From Salsipaludibacter sp963735045 (lineage in GTDB: Bacteria; Actinomycetota; Nitriliruptoria; Nitriliruptorales; Nitriliruptoraceae), in contig CAVTIZ010000003.1 of NCBI GenBank assembly GCA_963735045.1, positions 1,240,001 through 1,304,000 of the forward strand: a DNA stretch of 64,000 nt, read 5' to 3'. The position numbers were made by a program, and so were the translations under genes. Positions 33,831 through 44,758 of this stretch are shown piece after piece (positions within the stretch are counted from its first letter, which is position 1; each line of letters begins with the position of its first letter). The notes beneath the pieces were generated by a model. It searched no databases, was not told where the DNA came from, and saw only the letters and a list, made by a program, of their open reading frames with translations.

Positions 33831-34537
33831 TGACCAGCCACACCGCGCCGCCACGCCCGCCGGGAGCCTCCCGGTGGATCCTGCCGGCGCCCGAGTCGGC
33901 CGACGAACACGGCGTCATCGGGGTCGGCGCCGACCTGCACCCGGCCACCCTGGTGGAGGCCTACCGCAACGGGATCTTCCCGTGGCCACACGACGACCTG
34001 CCCCTGCCGTGGTTCTCGCCGGACCCACGTGGGGTGGTCGACGTGCACGCACTGCACGTGTCGCGATCGTTGCGTCGGACGCTGCGTCGGTCCGGCTGGA
34101 CCACCACGGTCGACCGCGACTTCGCCGGCGTGGTCTCGGCGTGCCGTCACCGGCCGGGGGAGGGGACCTGGATCACCGACGAGATGGTCGAGGCCTATGT
34201 CGCCCTGCACCGGCTGGGCTGGGCCCACAGCCTCGAGGTGTGGGACGGCGACGACCTGGTCGGCGGGGTCTACGGCCTGCTGGTCGGGGCCGTCTTCACC
34301 GGCGAATCGATGTTCCACCGGGTCCCCGACGCCTCCAAGGTCGCACTGGTCGACCTCGTGAACCGCCTCGCCATCGCCGGCGGGGTCCTGCTCGACGCCC
34401 AACTCACGACGCCGCACCTGGCCACGATGGGCGCGCGGGACGTGCCGCGCGACGCCTTCCTCGAGGTCCTGCGGGCCGTGCGAGACCACGACGTCCGGTT
34501 GCGCCGGGACCGGATGGACGTCGACCGCCTCGCCTGA
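33830..34537 (+). CDS. aat: Leucyl/phenylalanyl-tRNA-protein transferase Aat
   Basis: Aat transfers Leu or Phe from aminoacyl-tRNA to proteins with N-terminal Lys or Arg, marking them for ClpS. The 235-residue protein has the family motifs VEAYRNGIFPWP, WFSPDPRGV, EGTWITDEMVEAY and GVYGLLVGAVFTGESMF, and ends with LLDAQLTTPHLATMGA. The ATG appears to be leaderless. It is divergent from the exonuclease gene and lies about 5 kb from clpS, so both halves of the N-degron pathway are in this window. Confidence 0.95.
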   Translation: MTSHTAPPRPPGASRWILPAPESADEHGVIGVGADLHPATLVEAYRNGIFPWPHDDLPLPWFSPDPRGVVDVHALHVSRSLRRTLRRSGWTTTVDRDFAGVVSACRHRPGEGTWITDEMVEAYVALHRLGWAHSLEVWDGDDLVGGVYGLLVGAVFTGESMFHRVPDASKVALVDLVNRLAIAGGVLLDAQLTTPHLATMGARDVPRDAFLEVLRAVRDHDVRLRRDRMDVDRLA

Positions 34538-34710
34538 GCGCACCGGCCTCCGCCATCCAGACGGGATCGGACCTCGCGTCGGCGGCCCGCGTGTGGCACC
34601 CTGTCAGTAGCTCGCCGAGTCCGGCGCCCGCACCCTCCATCGCCCGACGACCCGGGTGACGGCGCTGGCCGCCGTCCCGTCGTCCGTGGCGCACGAACCA
34701 AGGCTCCACC

Positions 34711-36033
34711 GTGACTTCGACTTCCACTTCCGATGCCTTCTCCGCCGACGGCGACCACAAGGTCCGCGACATCGACCTCGCGCCCTCTGGTCGGGTCGGG
34801 ATCCAACTCGCCGAGAAGGAGATGCCGGGCCTGATGGCCCTGCGCGACCGCTTCGCCGACAGCCAGCCGTTGGCCGGCGCCCGGATCGCCGGCTGCCTCC
34901 ACATGACCATCCAGACCGCGGTGCTCATCGAGACCCTGCAGGAGCTGGGTGCCGAGGTGCGCTGGTCGTCGTGCAACATCTTCTCCACCGAGGACCACGC
35001 GGCGGCCGCCGTCGCGGCCGCGGGAACCCCCGTGTTCGCCTGGAAGGGCGAGTCCGAGGAGGAGTACGAGTGGTGCATCCGCCAGAGCCTGAAGTTCGCC
35101 GATGGCAAGGGCCCCAACCTGCTGCTGGACGACGGTGGTGACCTCACCGCCATGGTCCACGACGAGTACGAGGAGCTGATCCCCGACATCCTCGGCGTGT
35201 CGGAGGAGACCACCACCGGCATCAAGACCCTGCGCCAGTACCAGAAGCGCGGGACGCTGCGCATGCCCGCCATCAACGTCAACGACTCCGTGACCAAGTC
35301 GAAGTTCGACAACCTCTACGGCTGCCGCGAGTCGCTGATCGACGGCATCAAGCGCGCCACCGACGTCATGATCGCCGGCAAGCGTGCGGTCGTGTGCGGC
35401 TACGGCGACGTCGGCAAGGGCTGCGTCCAGGCCCTGGACGGCATGGGCGCCACGGTCGTGGTGACCGAGATCGACCCGATCAACGCCCTGCAGGCCTCGA
35501 TGGAGGGCTACCGCGTGGTCCTGCTCGACGACGTCATCGACGACGTCGACATCGTCATCACCGCCACCGGCAACGACGACATCCTGACCCTGGACGACAT
35601 CCTTCGCCTGAAGGACCACGCGATCGTCGGCAACATCGGCCACTTCGACACCGAGATCCAGACCAACGCCCTGCGTGAGTTCGAGTGGACCAGCGTCAAG
35701 CCGCAGGTCGACCTCGTCCACCTGCCCAACGGCAACAGCATCATCCTGCTGGCCGAGGGCCGTCTGCTCAACCTCGGCTGCGCGACCGGCCACAGCTCGT
35801 TCGTGATGTCGACCTCGTTCACCAACCAGGTCCTTGCCCAGCTCGAGCTGTGGAACAACCACGCCGAGTACAAGAACGAGGTGCACGTCCTGCCCAAGCA
35901 CCTCGACGAGGAGGTCGCCCGCCTGCACCTGGAGAAGGTCGGGGCGAAGCTGACCCGCCTGACGGAGTCGCAGGCCGAGTACCTCGGCGTCGACGTCGAC
36001 GGTCCCTACAAGGACGACAGCTACCGCTACTGA
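34711..36033 (+). CDS. sahH: Adenosylhomocysteinase SahH
   Basis: SahH splits S-adenosylhomocysteine into adenosine and homocysteine, using tightly bound NAD. The 440-residue protein shows SCNIFSTEDHAAAA, the NAD-binding GYGDVGKGCVQAL, ATGNDDILTLDDI and the C-terminal KDDSYRY, all typical. The start is GTG at 34711. It is followed by a strong terminator. It supplies the substrate for the adenosine kinase encoded at 44759-45742. No SAH-sensing riboswitch could be recognised in the 173-base gap upstream. Confidence 0.97.
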   Translation: MTSTSTSDAFSADGDHKVRDIDLAPSGRVGIQLAEKEMPGLMALRDRFADSQPLAGARIAGCLHMTIQTAVLIETLQELGAEVRWSSCNIFSTEDHAAAAVAAAGTPVFAWKGESEEEYEWCIRQSLKFADGKGPNLLLDDGGDLTAMVHDEYEELIPDILGVSEETTTGIKTLRQYQKRGTLRMPAINVNDSVTKSKFDNLYGCRESLIDGIKRATDVMIAGKRAVVCGYGDVGKGCVQALDGMGATVVVTEIDPINALQASMEGYRVVLLDDVIDDVDIVITATGNDDILTLDDILRLKDHAIVGNIGHFDTEIQTNALREFEWTSVKPQVDLVHLPNGNSIILLAEGRLLNLGCATGHSSFVMSTSFTNQVLAQLELWNNHAEYKNEVHVLPKHLDEEVARLHLEKVGAKLTRLTESQAEYLGVDVDGPYKDDSYRY

Positions 36034-36125
36034 CACCGCCCGGGGGGCGCCCACGGGCAGCCCTCCTCGTGTCCGTGCACTCCGGTGGGGGGTGGCACCC
36101 GCCGCCCTCGCAACCTCGATCCACC

Positions 36126-36160
36126 ACGATGCCCGGCCCCGCCACGGGGCCGGGCATCGT
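36126..36160 (+). terminator. Strong hairpin terminator after sahH
   Basis: A perfect 16-bp stem (36126-36141 with 36145-36160) with a CCA loop lies 92 bases after the sahH stop. The stem contains the symmetric core GATGCCCGGCCCCG. No T-run follows, as is usual in GC-rich actinobacteria. Confidence 0.85.
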
Positions 36161-36202
36161 CGTTGGACGTCGCGGAGGTCGTGGGGGTCGAGTCGGTGCG
36201 GA

Positions 36203-36208
36203 TATGGT
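36203..36208 (+). promoter_or_regulatory. Putative -10 element of nhaA
   Basis: TATGGT fits TANNNT and gives a leader of about 30 bases carrying GAGGAG 7 bases before the GTG start. It lies directly after the sahH terminator. Confidence 0.5.
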
Positions 36209-36244
36209 CGCCGCTGACTCCCCCCCGGACCCCGAGGAGCCCAC

Positions 36245-37699
36245 GTGACACCCCCCGACAAGGACCACGACGTCCTGCCGCGGAGCTGGCCGCACAGCGA
36301 CCGGTTCGTGCCACGCACGTTCGTCCGACCCGTCCTGTCGTTCATGCGGCTGGAGGCGTCCAGCGGCATCCTCCTGCTGGCGGCCGCGATCATCGCCCTG
36401 GTGTGGGCCAACTCCCCGATCGGCGACTCCTACTTCACGATCTTCCAGTCGCCGATCGAGATCTCGTTCGGGGACTTCCAGTTCCACCACCTCAGCGACC
36501 TCACGGTCCAGGAGTGGATCAACGACGCCGCGATGGTGATCTTCTTCTTCGTCGTGGGCCTCGAGATCAAGCGCGAGGTGATGGTCGGCGAACTCAACGA
36601 CCCCAAGGCCGCGGCCCTGCCGGCGATGGCCGCGCTCGGGGGGATGGTGGTTCCGGCGTTGCTGTACCTGGCCTTCACCCAGGGCACGGACTTCACCCAC
36701 GGGTGGGGGATCCCGATGGCGACCGACATCGCCTTCGCGGTGGGCGTGGTGGCCATGGTCGGCAGCCGCGTTCCGGTCGGCGCCAAGCTGTTCCTGCTGG
36801 CCCTTGCCATCGTCGACGACGTCGGCGCCATCCTGGTCATCGCCGTGGTCTACACCACCGAGCTGTCGCTGGCGTGGCTGATGGCCGGACTGGTCGGGCT
36901 CGTGGCGATCTACGCGATGAACCGCGCCGGCATCCGCCAACTCCCGGCCTACCTGGTGGTCGGCGCCTTCGTGTGGCTGGCGATCCTCGAGTCCGGGGTC
37001 CACGCCACGATCGCCGGCGTGGCGATTGCCCTGCTGACCCCGGTGAACCCCTACTACCAACCCAAGAAGTTCGCCGAACGGGCCACCGCGCTGGTCGACC
37101 GGGTCAACGGCTACCTGCCCGACGACGGGCCGCTCACCGAGGTCGACCACCACACGACCGAGCGCGTCACCGCGCTGCTCTACGACCTTCGTCGACTGGC
37201 CAACGAGACCGTGTCGCCGCTGGACCGGCTCGAACACCGCCTCGCGCCATGGTCGTCGTACCTGATCGTGCCGCTGTTCGCCCTGGCCAACGCCGGCGTC
37301 CGGATCGAGTTCTCGAGCCTGGGAGACCTGCTCACGGAACCGGTCACCCTGGGCGTCGGTGTGGGCCTGCTGGTCGGCAAGGCCGTGGGCGTGTTCGGGT
37401 TCGCCTGGATGGCCGTGAAGTTCGGACTGGGGAAGCTGCCCCGGTTCACGACCTGGACCCACGTCCTCGGGCTGGCGTTCCTGGCCGGCATCGGGTTCAC
37501 CGTGGCCCTGTTCGTGGCCTCGCTCGCCTTCGAGTCCGCCGAGCCGGCCGACGCGTCCAAGATCGGCATCTTCGCCGGCTCGCTGGTGGCCGGCCTGGTC
37601 GGCTTCGCCATCCTGCGGTGGCTGTCCCCGAGCCGTGAGGACCTGGATGCCGATGGCGACTACCGCCTCGACGCCGAACAGTCGGCACCGGCGGCCTGA
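36245..37699 (+). CDS. nhaA: Na+/H+ antiporter NhaA
   Basis: NhaA exchanges sodium for protons across the cytoplasmic membrane and matters in salty or alkaline conditions. The 484-residue protein has about 12 hydrophobic segments, FFFVVGLEIKREVMVGEL, the TDIAFAVGV unwound helix motif and LAIVDDVGAI with the two adjacent ion-binding aspartates. C-terminal helices follow, with a short Asp/Glu-rich tail. The start is GTG after GAGGAG. A hairpin follows the gene. Confidence 0.95.
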   Translation: MTPPDKDHDVLPRSWPHSDRFVPRTFVRPVLSFMRLEASSGILLLAAAIIALVWANSPIGDSYFTIFQSPIEISFGDFQFHHLSDLTVQEWINDAAMVIFFFVVGLEIKREVMVGELNDPKAAALPAMAALGGMVVPALLYLAFTQGTDFTHGWGIPMATDIAFAVGVVAMVGSRVPVGAKLFLLALAIVDDVGAILVIAVVYTTELSLAWLMAGLVGLVAIYAMNRAGIRQLPAYLVVGAFVWLAILESGVHATIAGVAIALLTPVNPYYQPKKFAERATALVDRVNGYLPDDGPLTEVDHHTTERVTALLYDLRRLANETVSPLDRLEHRLAPWSSYLIVPLFALANAGVRIEFSSLGDLLTEPVTLGVGVGLLVGKAVGVFGFAWMAVKFGLGKLPRFTTWTHVLGLAFLAGIGFTVALFVASLAFESAEPADASKIGIFAGSLVAGLVGFAILRWLSPSREDLDADGDYRLDAEQSAPAA

Positions 37700-37725
37700 G
37701 TCGCTGCGCCAGGTATCCGGTGGTG

Positions 37726-37748
37726 GGTGGCCGCCCTGCGCGGCCACC
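37726..37748 (+). terminator. Hairpin after nhaA
   Basis: GGTGGCCGC (37726-37734) pairs perfectly with GCGGCCACC (37740-37748) around a 5-base loop, 27 bases after the nhaA stop. Confidence 0.55.
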
Positions 37749-37791
37749 GACCACCCCGTCCGGCCACCCACGCCCGGGACGCCGGATGGCC

Positions 37792-37797
37792 TACTAT
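37792..37797 (+). promoter_or_regulatory. Putative -10 element of the BMP transporter operon
   Basis: TACTAT is a good actinobacterial -10 sequence. The binding-protein gene starts 169 bases later, so the transcript would have a long 5' leader. Confidence 0.5.
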
Positions 37798-37810
37798 CGC
37801 AATCGTTGAA

Positions 37811-37860
37811 CCGTGGACGCGCGCAGCGCCCAACTGATCGGCTGGCGGCCACGTCCACGG
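37811..37860 (+). promoter_or_regulatory. Structured 5' leader hairpin before the BMP gene
   Basis: CCGTGGACG (37811-37819) pairs with CGTCCACGG (37852-37860), a 9-bp perfect stem enclosing 32 bases, just after the probable transcription start. It could stabilise the mRNA or act in regulation. It does not match a known purine riboswitch core. Confidence 0.4.
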
Positions 37861-37966
37861 TCGACCGCCACTACGCTGCCCCGACGTGCGCCGCCGTGCC
37901 GGCGAGTGCGTTCGGGGGAGCGCCCCACACATCCATGGCGACCACCGCGCCAGACCAGGAGAACTC

Positions 37967-39187
37967 ATGAACAAGCAGTACCGATGGGGGGCAGTCCTCG
38001 CCACCGCGGCCCTCGTGTTCGCCGCATGCGGGGACGCGCCGGAGGAGACCAGCGACACCGCCAGCGAGTCGGCCGCACCGGCCGAGTCCGAGGCGCCGTC
38101 GAGTGAGGCCATGACCGAGGAGTCCACGGAGGCCATGACCGAGGGATCCAGCGAGGCCATGACCGAGGGATCCAGCGAGGGTGGTGACGCGACCGCCTCC
38201 GTCGAGGGTGCGGCCTGCATGATCACCGACACCGGTGGCGTCGACGACCGCTCCTTCAACCAGACCTCCTACGAGGGCATGACTCAGGCCGAGACCGACT
38301 TCGGTGTCGAGGCCAAGTTGCTGGAATCCGGTTCCGAGACCGACTTCGGGCCCAACATCAACACCTTCCTCGGCGACGACTGCGCGCTGATCGTGACGGT
38401 CGGCTTCCTGCTGGGCGACGCGACCGCGACCGCCGCACAGGAGAACCCCGACCAGAACTTCGCCATCGTCGACGTCGACTACTTCGACGCCGAGGCCGGC
38501 GAGGACATCACCTACGACAACGTGCGGGAACTGACCTTCGCCACCGACCAGGCCGCGTTCCTCGCGGGCTACCTGGCGGCGGGCATGACCGAGACCGGCA
38601 CCGTCGGCACCTACGGCGGGATCCCGATCCCGTCGGTGACGATCTTCATGGACGGCTTCCTGGCCGGCGTGCTGCACCACAACGCCGAGAAGGGCACCGA
38701 CGTCAACGTGCTCGGCTGGGACGGCAACCCCGACAGCGGCACCTTCACGGGCAACTTCGAGTCCCAGGACGACGGTCGCAACGTGACCGACCAGATGCTC
38801 GCCGAGGGCGCGGACATCATCATGCCGGTCGCCGGCCCGGTCGGGCTCGGCTCGGCCGCGGCACTGCGCGAGAGCTCCGGTGACGACATGCTCGTGTGGG
38901 TCGACACCGATGGCTACGAGTCGGCGGCGGAGTACGGCGACCTCATGCTCACGTCGGTCCAGAAGAAGATGGACACGGCCGTCTACGACACCATCGGCAC
39001 CGTCGCCGAGGGCGCCTTCGAGGGCGGCCTGTACACCGGCACCCTCGAGAACGACGGGGTCGGCATCGCGCCGTTCCACGACTTCGAGGGCGAGGTGCCC
39101 GAGGAGCTGGTGTCCGAGCTCGACACCCTGCGCGAGGGCATCATCGCTGGCGACATCTCCGTGTCGCCGGCGGACTACCAGGGATGA
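37967..39187 (+). CDS. BMP-family ABC transporter substrate-binding lipoprotein
   Basis: The 406-residue protein is a BMP/PnrA-type binding protein, a family that usually captures nucleosides outside the cell. The signal peptide ends in ALVFAAC with Cys21 as the probable lipid anchor. A Ser/Glu/Ala-rich linker (about 22-75) contains three copies of an EAMTE-type unit, and the binding domain starts at ACMITDTGGVDDRSFNQTSYEG, the BMP signature. AGGAG precedes the ATG. It is the first gene of a four-gene transporter operon; the ligand is inferred from the family. Confidence 0.92.
   Translation: MNKQYRWGAVLATAALVFAACGDAPEETSDTASESAAPAESEAPSSEAMTEESTEAMTEGSSEAMTEGSSEGGDATASVEGAACMITDTGGVDDRSFNQTSYEGMTQAETDFGVEAKLLESGSETDFGPNINTFLGDDCALIVTVGFLLGDATATAAQENPDQNFAIVDVDYFDAEAGEDITYDNVRELTFATDQAAFLAGYLAAGMTETGTVGTYGGIPIPSVTIFMDGFLAGVLHHNAEKGTDVNVLGWDGNPDSGTFTGNFESQDDGRNVTDQMLAEGADIIMPVAGPVGLGSAAALRESSGDDMLVWVDTDGYESAAEYGDLMLTSVQKKMDTAVYDTIGTVAEGAFEGGLYTGTLENDGVGIAPFHDFEGEVPEELVSELDTLREGIIAGDISVSPADYQG
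38105..38176 (+). repeat. Three in-frame 24-bp tandem repeats in the BMP linker
   Basis: Units start at 38105, 38129 and 38153 with GAGGCCATGACCGAGG in each; the second and third are identical. Each adds 8 residues (EAMTEGSS or EAMTEEST) to the linker between lipid anchor and binding domain. Confidence 0.9.
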
Positions 39188-39206
39188 TCCCCGCACCACG
39201 ATGACC

Positions 39207-39240
39207 TCGGGGCACCCGCACACCCGTGCGGGTGCCCCGA
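39207..39240 (+). terminator. Intra-operon hairpin between binding protein and ATPase genes
   Basis: A perfect 15-bp stem (39207-39221 with 39226-39240) with an ACCC loop lies 20 bases after the stop of the binding-protein gene. It probably lets only part of the transcription continue, keeping the binding protein in excess over the membrane components, and may protect the upstream mRNA from decay. Confidence 0.8.
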
Positions 39241-39318
39241 TGTCGTCGGTCGGCGTCACTCGTGCGGGCCCACGAGTCCGACGCGCCGCAGCGGCCCGGT
39301 GCAGCGAGGAGCCATCAC

Positions 39319-40964
<1,646 letters not shown>

Positions 40965-40968
<4 letters not shown>

Positions 40969-42263
40969 GCGACCAGTCCGGACCCGAGACGGACCCGACC
41001 GACGGCCGCGACCACGCCACCGGCGAGGTCGACGAGGCCCGACTGGACGAGGAACGCGCCGCGGCCGCCGATGCCGAGCACCAGCCACGGACCACCGGCG
41101 ACGCGTCACTGCAAACACGCCTCATCGTCGCCCTGACGGGCCCCAACGTGACCGTCACGATCCTGGCGTTCGTGCTGGCGCTGACCGTCGGAGCGGTGCT
41201 GATCGCGGTCTCCGACGACCAGGCCCGCGAGGCCCTGGGCTACGTCACCGCGCGTCCGAGCGACTTCTTCGGGTACGCCTGGGAGGCGATCCGGTCGTCG
41301 TACGGGGCCATGGTCCGCGGGGCCGTGGGCTCACCGAACAACCTCGCGGAGTCCCTGCTGGCCGCCACGCCGCTGATCCTGGCCGGACTGGCCGTTGCCC
41401 TGCCGTTCCGTGCGGGCCTGTTCAACATCGGCGGCGAGGGCCAGGTCATCGGCGGTGGCATGTTCGCCGCCTGGGTCGGCTTCACCTTCACGGGCCTGCC
41501 GCTGGCCATCCACCTCCCCCTGGCCGTGCTCGCCGGCCTGCTCGGTGGGGCACTGATGGGCTTCATCCCCGGCATCCTCAAGACCCGGACCGGTGCCCAC
41601 GAGGTCATCACGACCATCATGCTCAACAACATCGCGATCGTGGTGCTGGAGTACGCACTGAGCACCAAGGTCTTCCTCGGCCCGACCAGCATCCAGCCCA
41701 AGGCGCTGCCGATCGCGGAGGGTGCGCGCCTGCCCACCTTCTTCGGGTCCCGACTCAATGCCGGCATCATCCTCGCGCTGGTGGCGGCCGTGGTCGTCTA
41801 CTACCTCATGGAGCGCTCCTCGCGGGGCTTCGAGATCGAGGCCGTCGGCCTCAACCCGAACGCCGCGACCAGCGCCGGCATGTCGGTGAGTCGCGCGACC
41901 GTGTTCACCCTGGCTGCTGCCGGTGCCCTCGCGGGCCTGGCCGGCGCCGGGCAGGCCCTGGGGGTGTCGGCCGGTGGGCTGACGTCGGGCTTCTCCGGCG
42001 GGCTGGGCTTCGACGGCATCACGGTGGCCCTCCTCGGCCGGTCGCGTGTCCCCGGCACGGTGGCCGCCGGCCTGCTGTTCGGCGCCCTGGAGGTCGGAGG
42101 TCGGGCGATGCAGGCCAGCGCGGGCATCAACCTCGACCTGGTCGGGGTGATCCAGGCCCTGGTCATCATCTTCGTGGCCGCACCGGCACTGGTGCGGGCC
42201 CTGTTCCGACTGGACCGTCCCCGCCGCCGGGGTGCCGCCGCCACCGCGGAGGTGTCGGCATGA
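40965..42263 (+). CDS. Nucleoside ABC transporter permease 1
   Basis: The 432-residue permease has a hydrophilic acidic N-terminus of about 45 residues, then about nine to ten hydrophobic segments with the family motifs FRAGLFNIGGEGQ and TRTGAHEVITTIMLNNIA, as in NupP/BmpC-type permeases. Its ATG overlaps the ATPase stop codon (ATGA). It pairs with the second permease to form the channel. Confidence 0.93.
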
Positions 42264-43504
42264 ACGACACCGACCTCACGCGGTCACGACGCTTCGGCGT
42301 CGTCGCCGGCCTGCTGGCCCTGCTGGTGGTGGGTGCCTTCGCCCTGCCCAACCCGGGCGTCGTGACCGAGGTGAGCCTCGAGTCGCGCCTGGCCGGTGCC
42401 GCCGGATCCCAGATCGGCTCGGTTGCCGTCCCGCTGCTGCCCTTCACGCTGGTCATCGGCCTGGTCATCGCGGCGCTGGCCGTCGTGCTGGTGCTGGGGC
42501 GCGCCCCGGGGCGGGTCAACCTCGTCGGCGGCGCCGCACTGGGGCTGTTCGTCCTGGCCTTCCTGGTGTGGGCGGCCCGCGGCGAGACCCTGTTCGCCGT
42601 CGACCTGTCCCGCCTGTCGCTGCGCGCGGCGATCCCGCTGACCCTTGGCGCCCTCGCCGGTGTGCTCAGCGAACGCGCCGCCGTGGTCAACATCGCCATC
42701 GAGGGCCAGTTCCTCATGGGGGCGTTCCTGGCCGCCGTGGTCGCCTCGGCAACGTCCAGCCCGATGGCCGGTGCGGCGGCCGGGATCCTGGGCGGGGTGC
42801 TGATCGGTTCCATGCTGGGCCTGCTCAGCGTCAAGTTCGACACCGACCAGATCGTGACGGGTGTCGTGCTGATCGTGTTCGCGACCGGACTCACCTCCTT
42901 CCTGGCGTCACAGTGGCTGGCGTCCAGTCCCGGCATGAACTCGCCCGCGACCTTCTCCGCGGTCGAGATCCCCGGACTGGCCGCCATCCCGATCCTCGGC
43001 CCGATCCTGTTCGACCAGACGATCCTGGTCTACGTCACGCTGGTGGCGGTGTTCGCCCTGCAGTGGGCGATCTTCAACACCCGCTGGGGACTTCGGCTGC
43101 GGTCGGTCGGCGAGAAGCCCAGTGCCGCGGACACGGTCGGCATCAGCGTCCCACGCACGCGGTGGGCGGCCGTGCTGGCCGGCGGCGTGCTGGCGGGACT
43201 CGGTGGCGCCTTCCTGTCCATCGACTCGGCGTCGTCGTTCACCGAGGAGATGTCGGCCGGCAAGGGCTTCATCGCCCTGGCCGCGATGCTGGCCGGGCGC
43301 TACAACCCCCGAGGCGCGTTCGGTGCGGCGCTGGTCTTCGGCCTTGCCGAGGCCTCGGCACGGGCCCTGCAGGGCTTCGACGTCGGTGTCCCCTCCACGC
43401 TGCTGCTCGCGGTGCCCTACGTCGTCACCATCCTCGTCGTGTCCGGCCTGGTCGGGCGCCTGCGCATCCCCGGTGCCTCCGGCCAGCACTACTCCACCGA
43501 GTAG
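42260..43504 (+). CDS. Nucleoside ABC transporter permease 2
   Basis: The 414-residue permease is of the NupQ-like type, with the motif AAIPLTLGALAGVLSERAAVVNIAIEGQFLMG in its first half (the ERAAVVNIAIEG core) and GLRLRSVGEKPSAADTVGI in a cytoplasmic loop. About ten hydrophobic segments are seen. The ATG overlaps the preceding stop (ATGA), so the four transporter genes are tightly coupled. It is the last gene of the operon. Confidence 0.93.
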   Translation: MNDTDLTRSRRFGVVAGLLALLVVGAFALPNPGVVTEVSLESRLAGAAGSQIGSVAVPLLPFTLVIGLVIAALAVVLVLGRAPGRVNLVGGAALGLFVLAFLVWAARGETLFAVDLSRLSLRAAIPLTLGALAGVLSERAAVVNIAIEGQFLMGAFLAAVVASATSSPMAGAAAGILGGVLIGSMLGLLSVKFDTDQIVTGVVLIVFATGLTSFLASQWLASSPGMNSPATFSAVEIPGLAAIPILGPILFDQTILVYVTLVAVFALQWAIFNTRWGLRLRSVGEKPSAADTVGISVPRTRWAAVLAGGVLAGLGGAFLSIDSASSFTEEMSAGKGFIALAAMLAGRYNPRGAFGAALVFGLAEASARALQGFDVGVPSTLLLAVPYVVTILVVSGLVGRLRIPGASGQHYSTE

Positions 43505-43550
43505 GTCCACCCGGGTGACGCCTCCTCGTCGCGGGGTCCGCCGCGCCGTG

Positions 43551-43570
43551 GTCGCCGGACCGGCGGCGAC
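43551..43570 (+). terminator. Hairpin after the transporter operon
   Basis: GTCGCCG (43551-43557) pairs with CGGCGAC (43564-43570) with a 6-base loop, 47 bases after the last permease gene. A possible -10 for serC, TACCGT, follows at 43575. Confidence 0.45.
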
Positions 43571-43624
43571 GTCGTACCGTCGTCGTCCACCACCCCTTCC
43601 CGCCCGTCCCACGAGGCCCCGACC

Positions 43625-44746
43625 ATGTCCGACGCCGTGCCCGACCTGTCCATCCCCGCCACGTTGCTGCCGGCCGACGGCCGCTTCGGCTGCGGCCCGA
43701 CCAAGGTGCGCGTCGAGGCGCTCGAGGCGCTGGCCGCGACCGGCGACACGCTCCTCGGTACCTCCCACCGCCAGGCCCCCGTCCGGGCCCAGGTCGCCCG
43801 GCTGCGCGAGGCCATCGCCACGGCCTTCGACCTGCCGGACGGTCACGAGGTCCTGCTCACGATGGGAGGCGCCACCGCCTTCTGGGACGCCGCCACCTTC
43901 GGCGTGGTGCGGAACCGCGCCCGCCACTACGTCTTCGGGGAGTTCTCGGGCAAGTTCGCCGCGGTGACGGCCGGCGCGCCGTTCCTGGCCGACCCCGACC
44001 TGGTGACCGCGGCCGTCGGCACGGCGCCCACCGCCTCGGCCGCCCCCGGCGACGTCGACGTGCAGGCACTGACCCACAACGAGACCTCGACCGGCGCCAT
44101 GATGCAGCTCGAGCGCACCGACGACGCGCTGGTGCTGGTCGACGCGACCTCCGGTGCCGGCGGCCTGCCCGTGGACCTCACCGCCGTGGACGGCTACTAC
44201 TTCTCGTTGCAGAAGGGGTTCGCCTCCGAGGGTGGCCTGGCCGTCGTCCTGGCCTCACCGGCCCTGCTGGAGCGCATCGAGGAACTGGCCACGTCGGATC
44301 GCTGGATCCCGCCGTTCCTGTCGCTGTCCACGGCCGTGGCCAACTCCCGCAAGGAGCAGACCTACAACACCCCGGCCATCGCCACCGTGTTCCTGGCGGC
44401 CGAACAGGCCGAGTGGATGGTGGCCCAGGGTGGGCTGGACGGGGTCGTCGCCGACCAGCGCGACAAGGCCGACCTGGTCTATGACTGGGCCGCCGATCGG
44501 GAGTGGGCCGAACCGTTCGTGGCCGACGCGGGGCACCGGTCGCTGGTCGTGGCCACGATCGACCTCGACGACGACCTCGACGCCGACGTCGTCAACGGCG
44601 TGTTGCGCGCCAACGGCATCGTCGACACCGACGGCTACCGCAAGTTGGGACGCAACCAGGTCCGGATCGGCATGTTCCCCGCCATCCCGGCCAGCGACCT
44701 GCAGGCCTACACCGCGTGCGTGGACTGGGTCGTCGACCACCTGTGA
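43625..44746 (+). CDS. serC: Phosphoserine aminotransferase SerC
   Basis: SerC converts 3-phosphohydroxypyruvate to phosphoserine with glutamate in serine synthesis. The 373-residue protein has the family opening FGCGPTKVRVEALEAL, TMGGATAFWDAATFG, LTHNETSTGA and the pyridoxal phosphate lysine in YYFSLQKGFASEGG. The short form with 370-380 residues and these motifs is the actinobacterial SerC type (as in M. tuberculosis Rv0884c). The gene stands alone, convergent with the adenosine kinase gene. Confidence 0.94.
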   Translation: MSDAVPDLSIPATLLPADGRFGCGPTKVRVEALEALAATGDTLLGTSHRQAPVRAQVARLREAIATAFDLPDGHEVLLTMGGATAFWDAATFGVVRNRARHYVFGEFSGKFAAVTAGAPFLADPDLVTAAVGTAPTASAAPGDVDVQALTHNETSTGAMMQLERTDDALVLVDATSGAGGLPVDLTAVDGYYFSLQKGFASEGGLAVVLASPALLERIEELATSDRWIPPFLSLSTAVANSRKEQTYNTPAIATVFLAAEQAEWMVAQGGLDGVVADQRDKADLVYDWAADREWAEPFVADAGHRSLVVATIDLDDDLDADVVNGVLRANGIVDTDGYRKLGRNQVRIGMFPAIPASDLQAYTACVDWVVDHL

Positions 44747-44758
44747 CGCCCGGCCCGG

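Noticed and set aside
34538..34710. SAH or SAM riboswitch upstream of sahH
   Set aside because: I looked for conserved core sequences and paired regions and found none that fit.
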